Positions 24,933 to 32,313 of a stretch of DNA of 39,385 nt are shown here, piece after piece; the stretch's first letter is position 1; the number at the start of each line of letters is the position of its first letter. The notes below the pieces were generated by a model, which did not search any database, was not told the DNA's origin, and saw only the letters and a program-made list of their open reading frames with translations. Both the position numbers and the translations under genes were made by a program. Source of the DNA: Lachnospiraceae bacterium (GTDB lineage: Bacteria > Bacillota > Clostridia > Lachnospirales > Lachnospiraceae); assembly GCA_009774375.1 (NCBI GenBank), contig VSNO01000016.1:1-39385 (forward strand), in the 5' to 3' direction.

Positions 24933-26228
24933 ATGGAAAAAAAGAATGTAGAAAAAAATTTCAGGAAATATATCGTTTTGTGGCTGAGTCAGAGCGTATC
25001 CGGTCTTGGAAGCTCCATGACAGGATTTGCGCTGGTGTTGTGGGCGTACGGGCAGAGTCAGTCGGCAATGTCTGTCTCACTGATGTCCTTTTGCAATTAT
25101 GTGCCGTATATCGTCCTGAGCCTGTTTGTCGGCGGCTTTATAGACCGGCACAGGAAGAAGACGATCATGCTGGCGGCTGACAGCATCGCAGCGCTTGGCT
25201 CGCTGTCTGTGCTGGCACTTCTGTCCGCGGGACGGCTCTCGGTGCGGCATATCTACGTGATCAATGTGATCGTCGGGGCGACGAATGCTTTCCAGCAGCC
25301 GGCGGCAGCGGTGGCGACGGGAAGACTGGTGCCGAAGGACAAAATATCCAATGTCAGCGGGATGAACTCTTTTTCGCAGAATCTGATCACGGTGTTCAAT
25401 CCGATGCTGGCGGCATTTTTCTTTGCGCTGGGCGGGCTCACGCTGATCCTGGTGATCGATCTGGCGAGTTTTGTGCTGGCCTTCTGTGTGCTGTTGTTTT
25501 ATATTTCCATACCGGAACAGATCGGGGAAAAGAAGCGCAGTGTCCCGTTTGAGGGGATCGCGCAGGGATTTGCATTTTTGCGGGAAGAAAAAGGGATCCT
25601 GTACATTATGCTGACGATGGCGCTGGTCAATTTCTTTTCCAGACTGACGTATGAAAATATCCTGTCCCCGATGATCCTGGCCAGGAGCGCCGGGAGCAGT
25701 ATGACGCTCGGGACGGTCAATGCTTTTATGGGGATTGGCGGCATTGCCGGAGGCATCATTGTTTCTGTGAAGAAGGAGAGCAGGCGAAAAGCGACAGCGA
25801 TCTATGTCTCGGCGGCATTGTCATTCCTGTTTGGCGACCTGATCATGGCGGTGGGGAAGAATGTCTGGTGGTGGTCGACCGCCGCGGCTGCGGCAAGCCT
25901 GCCGATCCCCTTTATTATGGCGAACCAGAACGCGATCCTGTACAGAAAGATCCCGGCAGCGATGCAGGGGCGGGTATTTGCGGTGAGAAATGCGATCCAG
26001 TACAGTACGATACCGGTCGGCATCATTCTGGGAGGATATCTGGCGGATCATGTGTTTGAGCCTTTTATGGGTTCTGGCAGCGAATTTGCCGGACTGCTGG
26101 AAAGATTCGTGGGCAGCGGCGCCGGGAGCGGCATGGCGGTGATGTTTTTGTGCACCGGGATCTGCGGGTTTGCGGTCAGCCTGATGTCTTGTTTTAACCG
26201 GGAGATAAGGAAACTGGAAAAATTATAA
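24933..26228 (+). CDS. MFS transporter, drug-efflux-like (MefA/MFS_3 type)
   Basis: 431 residues with about 12 membrane helices. The loop GGFIDRHRKKTIMLAAD is the MFS signature between helices 2 and 3, and the N-terminus KYIVLWLSQSVSGLGSSMTGFALVLW matches the macrolide-efflux and enterobactin-exporter-like branch. The substrate is unknown. The ATG has GGAGA nine bases upstream. It is a single gene between the radical SAM operon and a riboswitch, with a possible leader-peptide attenuator in front. Confidence 0.88.
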   Translation: MEKKNVEKNFRKYIVLWLSQSVSGLGSSMTGFALVLWAYGQSQSAMSVSLMSFCNYVPYIVLSLFVGGFIDRHRKKTIMLAADSIAALGSLSVLALLSAGRLSVRHIYVINVIVGATNAFQQPAAAVATGRLVPKDKISNVSGMNSFSQNLITVFNPMLAAFFFALGGLTLILVIDLASFVLAFCVLLFYISIPEQIGEKKRSVPFEGIAQGFAFLREEKGILYIMLTMALVNFFSRLTYENILSPMILARSAGSSMTLGTVNAFMGIGGIAGGIIVSVKKESRRKATAIYVSAALSFLFGDLIMAVGKNVWWWSTAAAAASLPIPFIMANQNAILYRKIPAAMQGRVFAVRNAIQYSTIPVGIILGGYLADHVFEPFMGSGSEFAGLLERFVGSGAGSGMAVMFLCTGICGFAVSLMSCFNREIRKLEKL

Positions 26229-26269
26229 AATCCCCCTTGCCAAATGATCCGGAATCGGATATGATGAAG

Positions 26270-26366
26270 ACAGATACACGACTGGCGGAACAGATATTGT
26301 GATCGCGCAATACGGAGTAGGGGAACCTACAGGGAGTGTATGATTTAGAAGCCGACCGCCTGGGCA
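26270..26366 (+). ncRNA. ZTP (pfl) riboswitch
   Basis: The conserved core is present in order: stem ATACAC with CGACTGGCGGAAC, GGGGAACC, the closing GGGAGTGTAT, and the 3' hallmark CCGCCTGGGCA. ZTP riboswitches sense ZTP/ZMP, which builds up when 10-formyl-tetrahydrofolate is short, and turn on folate and purine genes. Here the target is the IMP cyclohydrolase and AICAR transformylase pair, the enzyme step that consumes ZMP, which fits closely. Confidence 0.93.
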
Positions 26367-26398
26367 GCATGACGTTTGTGCGCCCAGACGGTCTTTTT
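26354..26398 (+). terminator. Riboswitch-controlled terminator
   Basis: GACCGCCTGGGC (26354-26365) pairs with GCCCAGACGGTC (26382-26393) with one mismatch, followed by TTTTT. The left arm is the ligand-binding 3' part of the ZTP aptamer, so ligand binding and termination exclude each other: ZTP switches the operon on. Confidence 0.92.
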
Positions 26399-26441
26399 AT
26401 GCACACTTATATACTTTATTAAACACATAGGAGGTTTCAGG

Positions 26442-27155
26442 ATGAAGATGCTTTCATTGGAGCAGGAGCTCAAGGGAAACGATTACCCGGGCAGGGGGAT
26501 CGTCATCGGTAAGACAAAGGACGGGAAAAAGGCTGCGATCGCTTATTTTATCATGGGCAGGAGTGAGAACAGCAGGAACAGGGTGTTTGTGGAGGACGGC
26601 GAGGGGATCCGCACGCAGGCGTTTGATCCTTCCAGATTAAGCGATCCGAGCCTAATCATCTATGCGCCGGTCCGTGTGCTCGGCAACAAGACGATCGTGA
26701 CAAATGGCGATCAGACGGACACGATCTATGAGCTGATGGACAGACAGCAGACGTTTGAGCAGGCGCTCAGGACCAGGGAGTTTGAACCGGACGCGCCCAA
26801 CTACACGCCGAGGATCTCGGGGATCCTGCACATTGAAAATGGCAGCTACAACTATGCGATGTCGATCTTAAAGAGCAACAACGGCAATCCCGATGCGTGC
26901 AATCGCTATACCTTTGCGTACAGTGATCCTGCGGCGGGCGAGGGGCATTTTATCCATACGTACATGGGTGACGGCGATCCGCTCCCGAGCTTTGAGGGCG
27001 AGCCGAAGCTGGTGGATATTCCGGATGACATGAACGCGTTTGGCGATATGGTGTGGAACAGTCTGAATGCCGACAATAAGGTGTCGCTGTTTATCCGTTT
27101 TATTGATATTGAGACGGGAAAATATGAGTCTAGAATCTACAACAAAAATGTGTGA
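26442..27155 (+). CDS. IMP cyclohydrolase, PurO-type family
   Basis: 237 residues matching the IMP_cyclohyd family first known from archaeal PurO, and not the N-terminal domain of bacterial PurH. Recognisable parts are YPGRGIVIGKTKDGKKAA, IIYAPVR, TNGDQTDTIY, EPDAPNYTPRISG and FAYSDPAAGEGHFIHTYMGD. It would close FAICAR to IMP, the last step of purine synthesis. The ATG at 26442 has ATAGGAGG in front; the longer frame begins inside the terminator and is excluded. The next gene supplies the preceding step. Confidence 0.9.
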   Translation: MKMLSLEQELKGNDYPGRGIVIGKTKDGKKAAIAYFIMGRSENSRNRVFVEDGEGIRTQAFDPSRLSDPSLIIYAPVRVLGNKTIVTNGDQTDTIYELMDRQQTFEQALRTREFEPDAPNYTPRISGILHIENGSYNYAMSILKSNNGNPDACNRYTFAYSDPAAGEGHFIHTYMGDGDPLPSFEGEPKLVDIPDDMNAFGDMVWNSLNADNKVSLFIRFIDIETGKYESRIYNKNV

Positions 27156-27166
27156 GGAGGATCACG

Positions 27167-28342
27167 ATGAAAGAATTAGAATTAAAATACGGCTGTAACC
27201 CGAACCAAAAGCCTTCCAGGATCTATATGAAGGACGGAGAGCTTCCGATCGAGGTTTTGAACGGGAAGCCGGGGTATATCAATTTTCTTGATGCGTTTAA
27301 CGGCTGGCAGCTCGTGAAAGAGCTGAAAAAGGCGACAGGGCTTCCGGCTGCGACTTCGTTCAAGCATGTATCGCCGGCGGGCGCTGCGGTGGGACTGCCG
27401 CTGAATGAGGTTGAGCGCAGGATCTACTGGGTGGATGACATGGGGGATCTGTCGCCGCTGGCAAGCGCTTATGCGAGGGCAAGAGGCGCGGACAGAATGT
27501 CCTCGTTTGGAGATTTCATCGCGCTGTCCGACGTGTGCGATGTTGACACGGCGAAACTGATCAAGCGCGAGGTGTCCGATGGGATCATCGCTCCCGGGTA
27601 TGAGCCGGAGGCGCTTGAGATCTTAAAGGCAAAGAAAAAGGGAAATTATGCCGTGATCCAGATCGATCCTGCGTATGTTCCGGACCCTGTGGAGACAAAG
27701 GATGTGTACGGTATCACTTTTGAGCAGGGAAGAAATGAGCTTGTGATCGATGATGCCCTGTTTGCAAGGGTGGTGACAGAGAACCGGGAAATTCCCGAAC
27801 AGGCAAAGACAGACCTTGCCATCGCCATGATCACATTGAAGTACACGCAGTCCAACTCCGTGTGCTATGTGAAGGGCGGGCAGGCGATCGGGATCGGCGC
27901 GGGGCAGCAGTCGCGGATCCACTGTACGAGGCTTGCCGGAACCAAGGCGGACAACTGGTTCCTGCGCCAGAATCCCAAGGTGCTGAACCTGCCGTTCAGG
28001 GAAAAGATCGGGCGCGCTGACAGGGACAACACGATCGATGTGTACATGAGCGATGATTATATGGACGTGCTCGCGGACGGCACATGGGAGAATTTCTTCA
28101 CGGAGAAGCCGGAAGTGTTCTTCAGAGAGGAGAAACGCGCATGGCTTGACCAGATGACGGATGTGGCGCTCGGTTCGGACGCATTCTTCCCGTTCGGTGA
28201 CAATGTGGAGCGTGCGCACAGGAGCGGTGTGCGGTACATCGCGCAGCCTGGCGGTTCCATCAGGGACGACAATGTGATCGAGACCTGCAATAAATACGGG
28301 ATCGCGATGTGCTTTACCGGGATCAGACTGTTTCATCACTAA
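27167..28342 (+). CDS. purH: Standalone AICAR transformylase (C-terminal PurH activity)
   Basis: 391 residues. It transfers a formyl group from 10-formyl-THF to AICAR (ZMP). The catalytic Lys-His pair is in TSFKHVSPAGAAVG, and SNSVCYVKGGQAIGIGAGQQSR is the family signature, with PGGSIRDDNVIETCNKYG near the end. The cyclohydrolase domain of normal PurH is absent and is replaced by the separate gene upstream. The ATG at 27167 with GAGGAGGA is chosen. The ZTP riboswitch ahead of the pair senses this enzyme's substrate or its triphosphate. Confidence 0.94.
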   Translation: MKELELKYGCNPNQKPSRIYMKDGELPIEVLNGKPGYINFLDAFNGWQLVKELKKATGLPAATSFKHVSPAGAAVGLPLNEVERRIYWVDDMGDLSPLASAYARARGADRMSSFGDFIALSDVCDVDTAKLIKREVSDGIIAPGYEPEALEILKAKKKGNYAVIQIDPAYVPDPVETKDVYGITFEQGRNELVIDDALFARVVTENREIPEQAKTDLAIAMITLKYTQSNSVCYVKGGQAIGIGAGQQSRIHCTRLAGTKADNWFLRQNPKVLNLPFREKIGRADRDNTIDVYMSDDYMDVLADGTWENFFTEKPEVFFREEKRAWLDQMTDVALGSDAFFPFGDNVERAHRSGVRYIAQPGGSIRDDNVIETCNKYGIAMCFTGIRLFHH

Positions 28343-28353
28343 GGAGCTGCAGA

Positions 28354-29052
28354 GTGAAGACGGTTGCATTGATCTTATCAGGAGGAAGCGGTGTCCGTCT
28401 GGGGGCGGACATACCCAAACAGTATATCGAGGTAAACGACAGACCGGTCATTTCTTATTGTATAGAGCGGTTGTCCCGCCATGAGGCGGTCTCTGCGATA
28501 CAGATCGTGGCGTCGCAGGAGTGGCAGGAGCCGATCAGAGGCTGGCTGGAACAGTATGATGTCAACAGGAAATTCTGCGGGTTTTCTCCTCCGGGAGAAA
28601 ACCGTCAGCTGTCGATCTGCCATGGGCTGGAGGATATCAGGGCGTATGCGGGGGATCTGGATGTCGTACTGATACATGATGCGGCGAGACCACTGCTCTC
28701 AGAGCAGATGATCACGGATTGCGTGGAGGCGATGGAAGGACACGACGGCGTTATGCCGGTGCTGCCCATGAAGGATACTGTGTACAGAAGCGTGGACGGA
28801 AAGACTGTCAGCGAGCTGCTGGAAAGGACTCAGATCTATGCTGGGCAGGCGCCGGAAGCATTCCGGATCGGACTGTACCATGAGGCAAACCAGAGGCTCT
28901 GTCCGGATAAGATCATGGAGATCAACGGTTCGACAGAGCCTGCGGTCATGGCAGGCATGAACATAGCCATGATCCCCGGCGATGAGGGAAATATCAAGAT
29001 CACGACGAAAAATGATCTGGAGCGTTTCCGAAGGATGGTTTCGGCGGAGTGA
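28354..29052 (+). CDS. IspD/TarI-family cytidylyltransferase
   Basis: 232 residues of the nucleotidyltransferase fold, with LSGGSGVRLGADIPKQYI (CTP site), IHDAARPLL and GQAPEAFR. It activates a polyol phosphate with CTP. As IspD it would make CDP-methylerythritol for isoprenoids; as TarI it would make CDP-ribitol. The start is GTG 28354 with AAGGAGC, 12 bases after purH. The adjacent zinc polyol dehydrogenase, like the TarI-TarJ pair, favours a CDP-polyol product, but the sequence itself does not settle it. Confidence 0.85.
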   Translation: MKTVALILSGGSGVRLGADIPKQYIEVNDRPVISYCIERLSRHEAVSAIQIVASQEWQEPIRGWLEQYDVNRKFCGFSPPGENRQLSICHGLEDIRAYAGDLDVVLIHDAARPLLSEQMITDCVEAMEGHDGVMPVLPMKDTVYRSVDGKTVSELLERTQIYAGQAPEAFRIGLYHEANQRLCPDKIMEINGSTEPAVMAGMNIAMIPGDEGNIKITTKNDLERFRRMVSAE

Positions 29053-29135
29053 CGGCGATAAAAAGTAATGAGAGACAAAGAAGACAAGAGGAAGCAGAGG
29101 ATGGGAGACGGATCCAGAAGGGACGGAGGCGATCG

Positions 29136-30197
29136 ATGAAAGCATGGGTATTGCATGGCATCAGCGAAATACATTTTGAGGAAGTGGACAGGCCGGTACC
29201 GGCGGAAAATGAGGTGCTGGTTCAGGTAAAGGCGGCGGGGATCTGCGGTTCGGATATACCGAGGATCTACCAGACCGGCGCGCATGTGCACCCGCTGATA
29301 CCGGGACATGAGTTTTCGGGACAGGTCGTCTGTGTGGGGAAAAATGTGGATGAAGAGTGGCTGGACCAGCGTGTCGGTATCTTTCCGCTGATCCCCTGCA
29401 CTGATTGTACCGCATGCCGGCAGCAGCACTACGAGTTGTGCCGCGATTATGATTATCTGGGTTCGCGCAGGGACGGCGGATTTGCCGAGTATGCCGCGGT
29501 ACCTGCGTGGAACCTGATCAGGCTTCCGGACAGCGTGTCATACAGGCAGGCTGCAATGATGGAACCGATGGCGGTGGCAGTCCACGCCATGAGAAATGCG
29601 CTTCCAGCTGACGGGGGCCGGGACAGGACGATCGCGGTCTGCGGATTTGGCACGATCGGGATCCTGCTGGCGATGTTTTTGAAGGAAGCCGGCTGCACCC
29701 GCATATATGTGATCGGCAATAAGGATTTTCAGAGAAAAATGGCGGTGGAGACAGGGATAGATGAGGCGCATGTCTATATCGGTGAGAGCGCCGGTGCGCG
29801 GGAGTGGCTGATGGCGCAGACGGATGGCGCCGGTGTGGATGTCTTTTTTGAATGCGTCGGGAAAAATGAGACGGTGGAGACTGCAGTCATGTGCACCGCG
29901 TCAAACGGTACGGTACAGCTGGTCGGAAATCCGGCATCGGATATCGTATTGGAAAAGAACAGGTATTGGAAGATCCTTCGCAGCCAGCTGACAGTGAAAG
30001 GCAGCTGGAATTCTTCATTTCGGCACAGCAGGGAGGATGACTGGCATTATGTGCTTGACAGACTGCAGGGCGGGCAGATCCACCCCGAACGGTATATCAC
30101 ACACTGCCTTCCGCCCGATGCGCTCGGCCGGGGATTGCTGATCATGCGTGATAAGATACAGCCGTATATCAAGGTCATGACAAGTGCAGGCGCTTAG
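29136..30197 (+). CDS. Zinc-dependent polyol dehydrogenase (GatD-like, MDR family)
   Basis: 353 residues. Catalytic zinc ligands lie in GICGSDIPRI and PGHEFSG, the structural zinc site is CTDCTACRQQHYELC, and the NAD fold is CGFGTIGILLAMF. The segments GSRRDGGFAEYAA and LTVKGSWNSS are closest to galactitol-1-phosphate 5-dehydrogenase. Next to an IspD/TarI-family gene it could instead reduce a ketose phosphate to supply a polyol phosphate, as TarJ does; this is inference. ATG 29136 with GGACGGAGG is chosen over GTG 29049, which lies in the previous gene. The stop overlaps that of the integrase. Confidence 0.88.
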   Translation: MKAWVLHGISEIHFEEVDRPVPAENEVLVQVKAAGICGSDIPRIYQTGAHVHPLIPGHEFSGQVVCVGKNVDEEWLDQRVGIFPLIPCTDCTACRQQHYELCRDYDYLGSRRDGGFAEYAAVPAWNLIRLPDSVSYRQAAMMEPMAVAVHAMRNALPADGGRDRTIAVCGFGTIGILLAMFLKEAGCTRIYVIGNKDFQRKMAVETGIDEAHVYIGESAGAREWLMAQTDGAGVDVFFECVGKNETVETAVMCTASNGTVQLVGNPASDIVLEKNRYWKILRSQLTVKGSWNSSFRHSREDDWHYVLDRLQGGQIHPERYITHCLPPDALGRGLLIMRDKIQPYIKVMTSAGA

Positions 30198-30205
30198 AGC
30201 GCCTG
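30187..30205. repeat. Inverted repeat holding two opposed stop codons
   Basis: CAGGCGCT, TAG, AGCGCCTG: 8-bp perfect arms around a 3-base loop. The dehydrogenase stop TAG (30195-30197) and the integrase stop TAA (30196-30194 on the minus strand) overlap inside it. No T-tract follows on either strand, so it is at best a weak bidirectional terminator. Confidence 0.75.
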
Positions 30206-31321
30206 ACTGTGTATCTGGTCATAGAAATGGATCAGCTGTTCCAGCTGCAGCCGTTTGGCATCCATGGTTGGGTGCACATACCGGTTCAAGGTGATCTTGA
30301 CATCGGAGTGCCCCAGGATCTCGCTGAGACTTTTGATGTCAATGCCCTTCTCCACGCAATTTGTCGCAAACGTGTGGCGCAGTATATGGAAGTTTCTTTC
30401 GTCGACCTCGGATTCCCGCAGTATCCTTTTGAACTGGTACTGCATCGTCCTTGGCTCCAGCGGTCTCTCCGTGCCGAAGACATAGGGCTGGTCGCTGCTG
30501 ACCCTGTCCAGCATTTTCAGGATCGTGCAGGATATCGGGATGATCCGTTTGGAACAGTCGCTTTTCGGATCACTCTCCAGCAGATCCGTCTTTGCCGTCT
30601 CTTCTGACAGGTCTGCCCTGGTGATGCGCTGTACGGTATGGTTTATGGTCAGCGTCATATTTGAGGAATCGATATCAGACCATTTCAGGGCGCAGATCTC
30701 CCCGAGCCTCAGCCCGAGGCACAGTGCGATGGAGGTCGCGATCTTGTATTTGTCCGTATTTGTATAAAGACAGTTCAAAAGCCTGGTCTGTTCTGATATG
30801 GAAAGCGTTTCGATGGATCTTTTATCTGTGCGTGCTGCAGTCCTTGTCAACGGAGGGATCTTGGTATAATAGTGACTGTTCGTGTAGCGCAGGACCTGAT
30901 TTACGATACAGTAGATACTTTTCTGTATGCTTTCAGATAAATGCTCCGGGATCTCGGCCTGCAGCTTCGTATCTGTGACATCGGGCAGGAGACAGTCTCC
31001 CAAGAGCTTCGAAACGTGTGTTCTGTAAATTGTGCTGTACTTGATGTAGGTCGAATACTTGCACTTTTTTTTGATATATCCGAGCCATTCATCGGCTATC
31101 CGAGAAAACAGGACAGCGTTGTTCTTCTTATCCGGGCTGCTGTATAGAATGTTTCTCGCGGCAAGCCGCTCTAGGGAGAGCTTCTCCTTGACCTCATTGT
31201 ATGTGTGCCCGTATACAGAGCGGTACACATATCTCTTTTTCTCTTCGTGATACACCTTGTAGCGTCCTTCCCACCGGTCATCGTCTTTTCGATGCCGTAT
31301 GTTTTCTCCATGTCTTCCCAT
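30194..31321 (-). CDS. Tyrosine recombinase / phage-type integrase, solitary
   Basis: 375 residues in the Tn916-Int-like layout. The first 60 residues form an AP2-like arm-binding domain (DRWEGRYKVYHEEKKRYVYR), then a core-binding domain, then the catalytic domain with the Arg in GLRLGEICALKW, HxxR in HILRHTFATNC, the His in LGHSDVKIT and the nucleophile Tyr in NRYVHPTM. All catalytic positions are present, so it looks active. The ATG has AAAGGAG in front. Ser/Thr/Lys/Ile-rich composition differs from the neighbours. No excisionase, relaxase or phage genes are nearby, so it is a remnant or a free-standing recombinase. Confidence 0.92.
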   Translation of the reverse strand: MGRHGENIRHRKDDDRWEGRYKVYHEEKKRYVYRSVYGHTYNEVKEKLSLERLAARNILYSSPDKKNNAVLFSRIADEWLGYIKKKCKYSTYIKYSTIYRTHVSKLLGDCLLPDVTDTKLQAEIPEHLSESIQKSIYCIVNQVLRYTNSHYYTKIPPLTRTAARTDKRSIETLSISEQTRLLNCLYTNTDKYKIATSIALCLGLRLGEICALKWSDIDSSNMTLTINHTVQRITRADLSEETAKTDLLESDPKSDCSKRIIPISCTILKMLDRVSSDQPYVFGTERPLEPRTMQYQFKRILRESEVDERNFHILRHTFATNCVEKGIDIKSLSEILGHSDVKITLNRYVHPTMDAKRLQLEQLIHFYDQIHSQAL

Positions 31322-31363
31322 GTCTTTCTCCTTTGTATATATGTATTATCAAAGCTGTCTCTC

Positions 31364-31387
31364 CGGCCTGCAGAAGCGGCCTGCAAG
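31364..31387. repeat. Short tandem direct repeat upstream of the integrase
   Basis: CGGCCTGCAGAAG is followed directly by CGGCCTGCAAG. Spaced direct repeats beside an integrase gene can be arm-type binding sites; nothing more supports that here. Confidence 0.45.
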
Positions 31388-31532
31388 ATGAAACTGTTGA
31401 TTTATATATTGTAATATAGAGCCGCTGTCAGTATGCTAAAAAACTGTTTTGTATTGTTTCAAAGGCGATCTTGGTATATAGTATAGGTAAGAGTTTGCAG
31501 AAAAATAACTGATGCGGGGTATGGGGACGGGG

Positions 31533-32294
31533 ATGGATAGAAAGAGATATGAGAAACTGGATGGGATCCGTGGTATCGCGCTGCTGAATATGATCGCATA
31601 TCATTCGGCATGGGATCTGGTCTACATATACCAGACAGACTGGAGCTGGTACCGGTCGGGAGGAGCATATGTCTGGCAGCAGGGGATATGCTGGACTTTC
31701 ATATTTTTGTCGGGATTTTGCTGGTCCCTTGGCAGCCATGCGTGGAAAAGGGGCATCACTGTGTTTATGGGAGGAGCCGTGATCACGCTGGCGACTCTGG
31801 CATTCATGCCGCAGAACCGGGTGGTCTTTGGCGTGCTGACACTCACAGGCTCGTGCATGTTGCTGATGAGTGTGCTCGGCAGGCGGCTGTGCAGGGTGCC
31901 GCCTGCTGCCGGGATGGCGGTCAGCGGGGTCTTGTTTATTCTGACGAGAAATGTCAATGAAGGGTATCTGGGATTTGAGGCATGGAATCTTATGAAGATT
32001 CCAGAGGCGCTGTACCGGAACGCACTCACTGCATACCTTGGCTTTCCGGACAGGGATTTTTATTCGACAGATTACTTTTCGGTTTTTCCGTGGGTGTTTT
32101 TGTTTGCGGCGGGATTTTTCACCTTTCGTTTTTTCAATGGGAAAAAGGCCATGGGATGGCTTGAAAAGGGCGCGCTGCGCCCTGTCGAGTGGCTTGGGAA
32201 TCATTCCCTCGGAATATATATGGTGCATCAGCCAGTCATATACGGCCTCATGGAACTGATATTCCGGGTGTGTGACGGACAGGTGCAGGGGTAA
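31533..32294 (+). CDS. HGSNAT/DUF1624-family membrane protein
   Basis: About 253 residues with roughly seven membrane helices. The N-terminus KRYEKLDGIRGIALLNMIAYH and the motif GNHSLGIYMVHQPVIYG are typical of the acyltransferase-like DUF1624 family (heparan-alpha-glucosaminide N-acetyltransferase catalytic family). It probably acetylates a surface sugar, but the acceptor is unknown. ATG 31533, 31521 and 31512 are all in frame; 31533 fits GGGGA best. A weak promoter (TTGTTT, 17 bases, TATAGT) lies just upstream. The next gene begins 20 bases after the stop. Confidence 0.8.
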   Translation: MDRKRYEKLDGIRGIALLNMIAYHSAWDLVYIYQTDWSWYRSGGAYVWQQGICWTFIFLSGFCWSLGSHAWKRGITVFMGGAVITLATLAFMPQNRVVFGVLTLTGSCMLLMSVLGRRLCRVPPAAGMAVSGVLFILTRNVNEGYLGFEAWNLMKIPEALYRNALTAYLGFPDRDFYSTDYFSVFPWVFLFAAGFFTFRFFNGKKAMGWLEKGALRPVEWLGNHSLGIYMVHQPVIYGLMELIFRVCDGQVQG

Positions 32295-32313
32295 AGACCA
32301 GGAGGATTTGGGA

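Noticed and set aside
30187..30205. Bidirectional intrinsic terminator between the dehydrogenase and integrase genes
   Set aside because: The stem is perfect but no T-tract follows on either strand, so it is listed only as an inverted repeat.
30194..31511. Prophage or integrative conjugative element
   Set aside because: Only the integrase is present; flanking genes are ordinary metabolic genes, and no structural, transfer or excision genes are visible.
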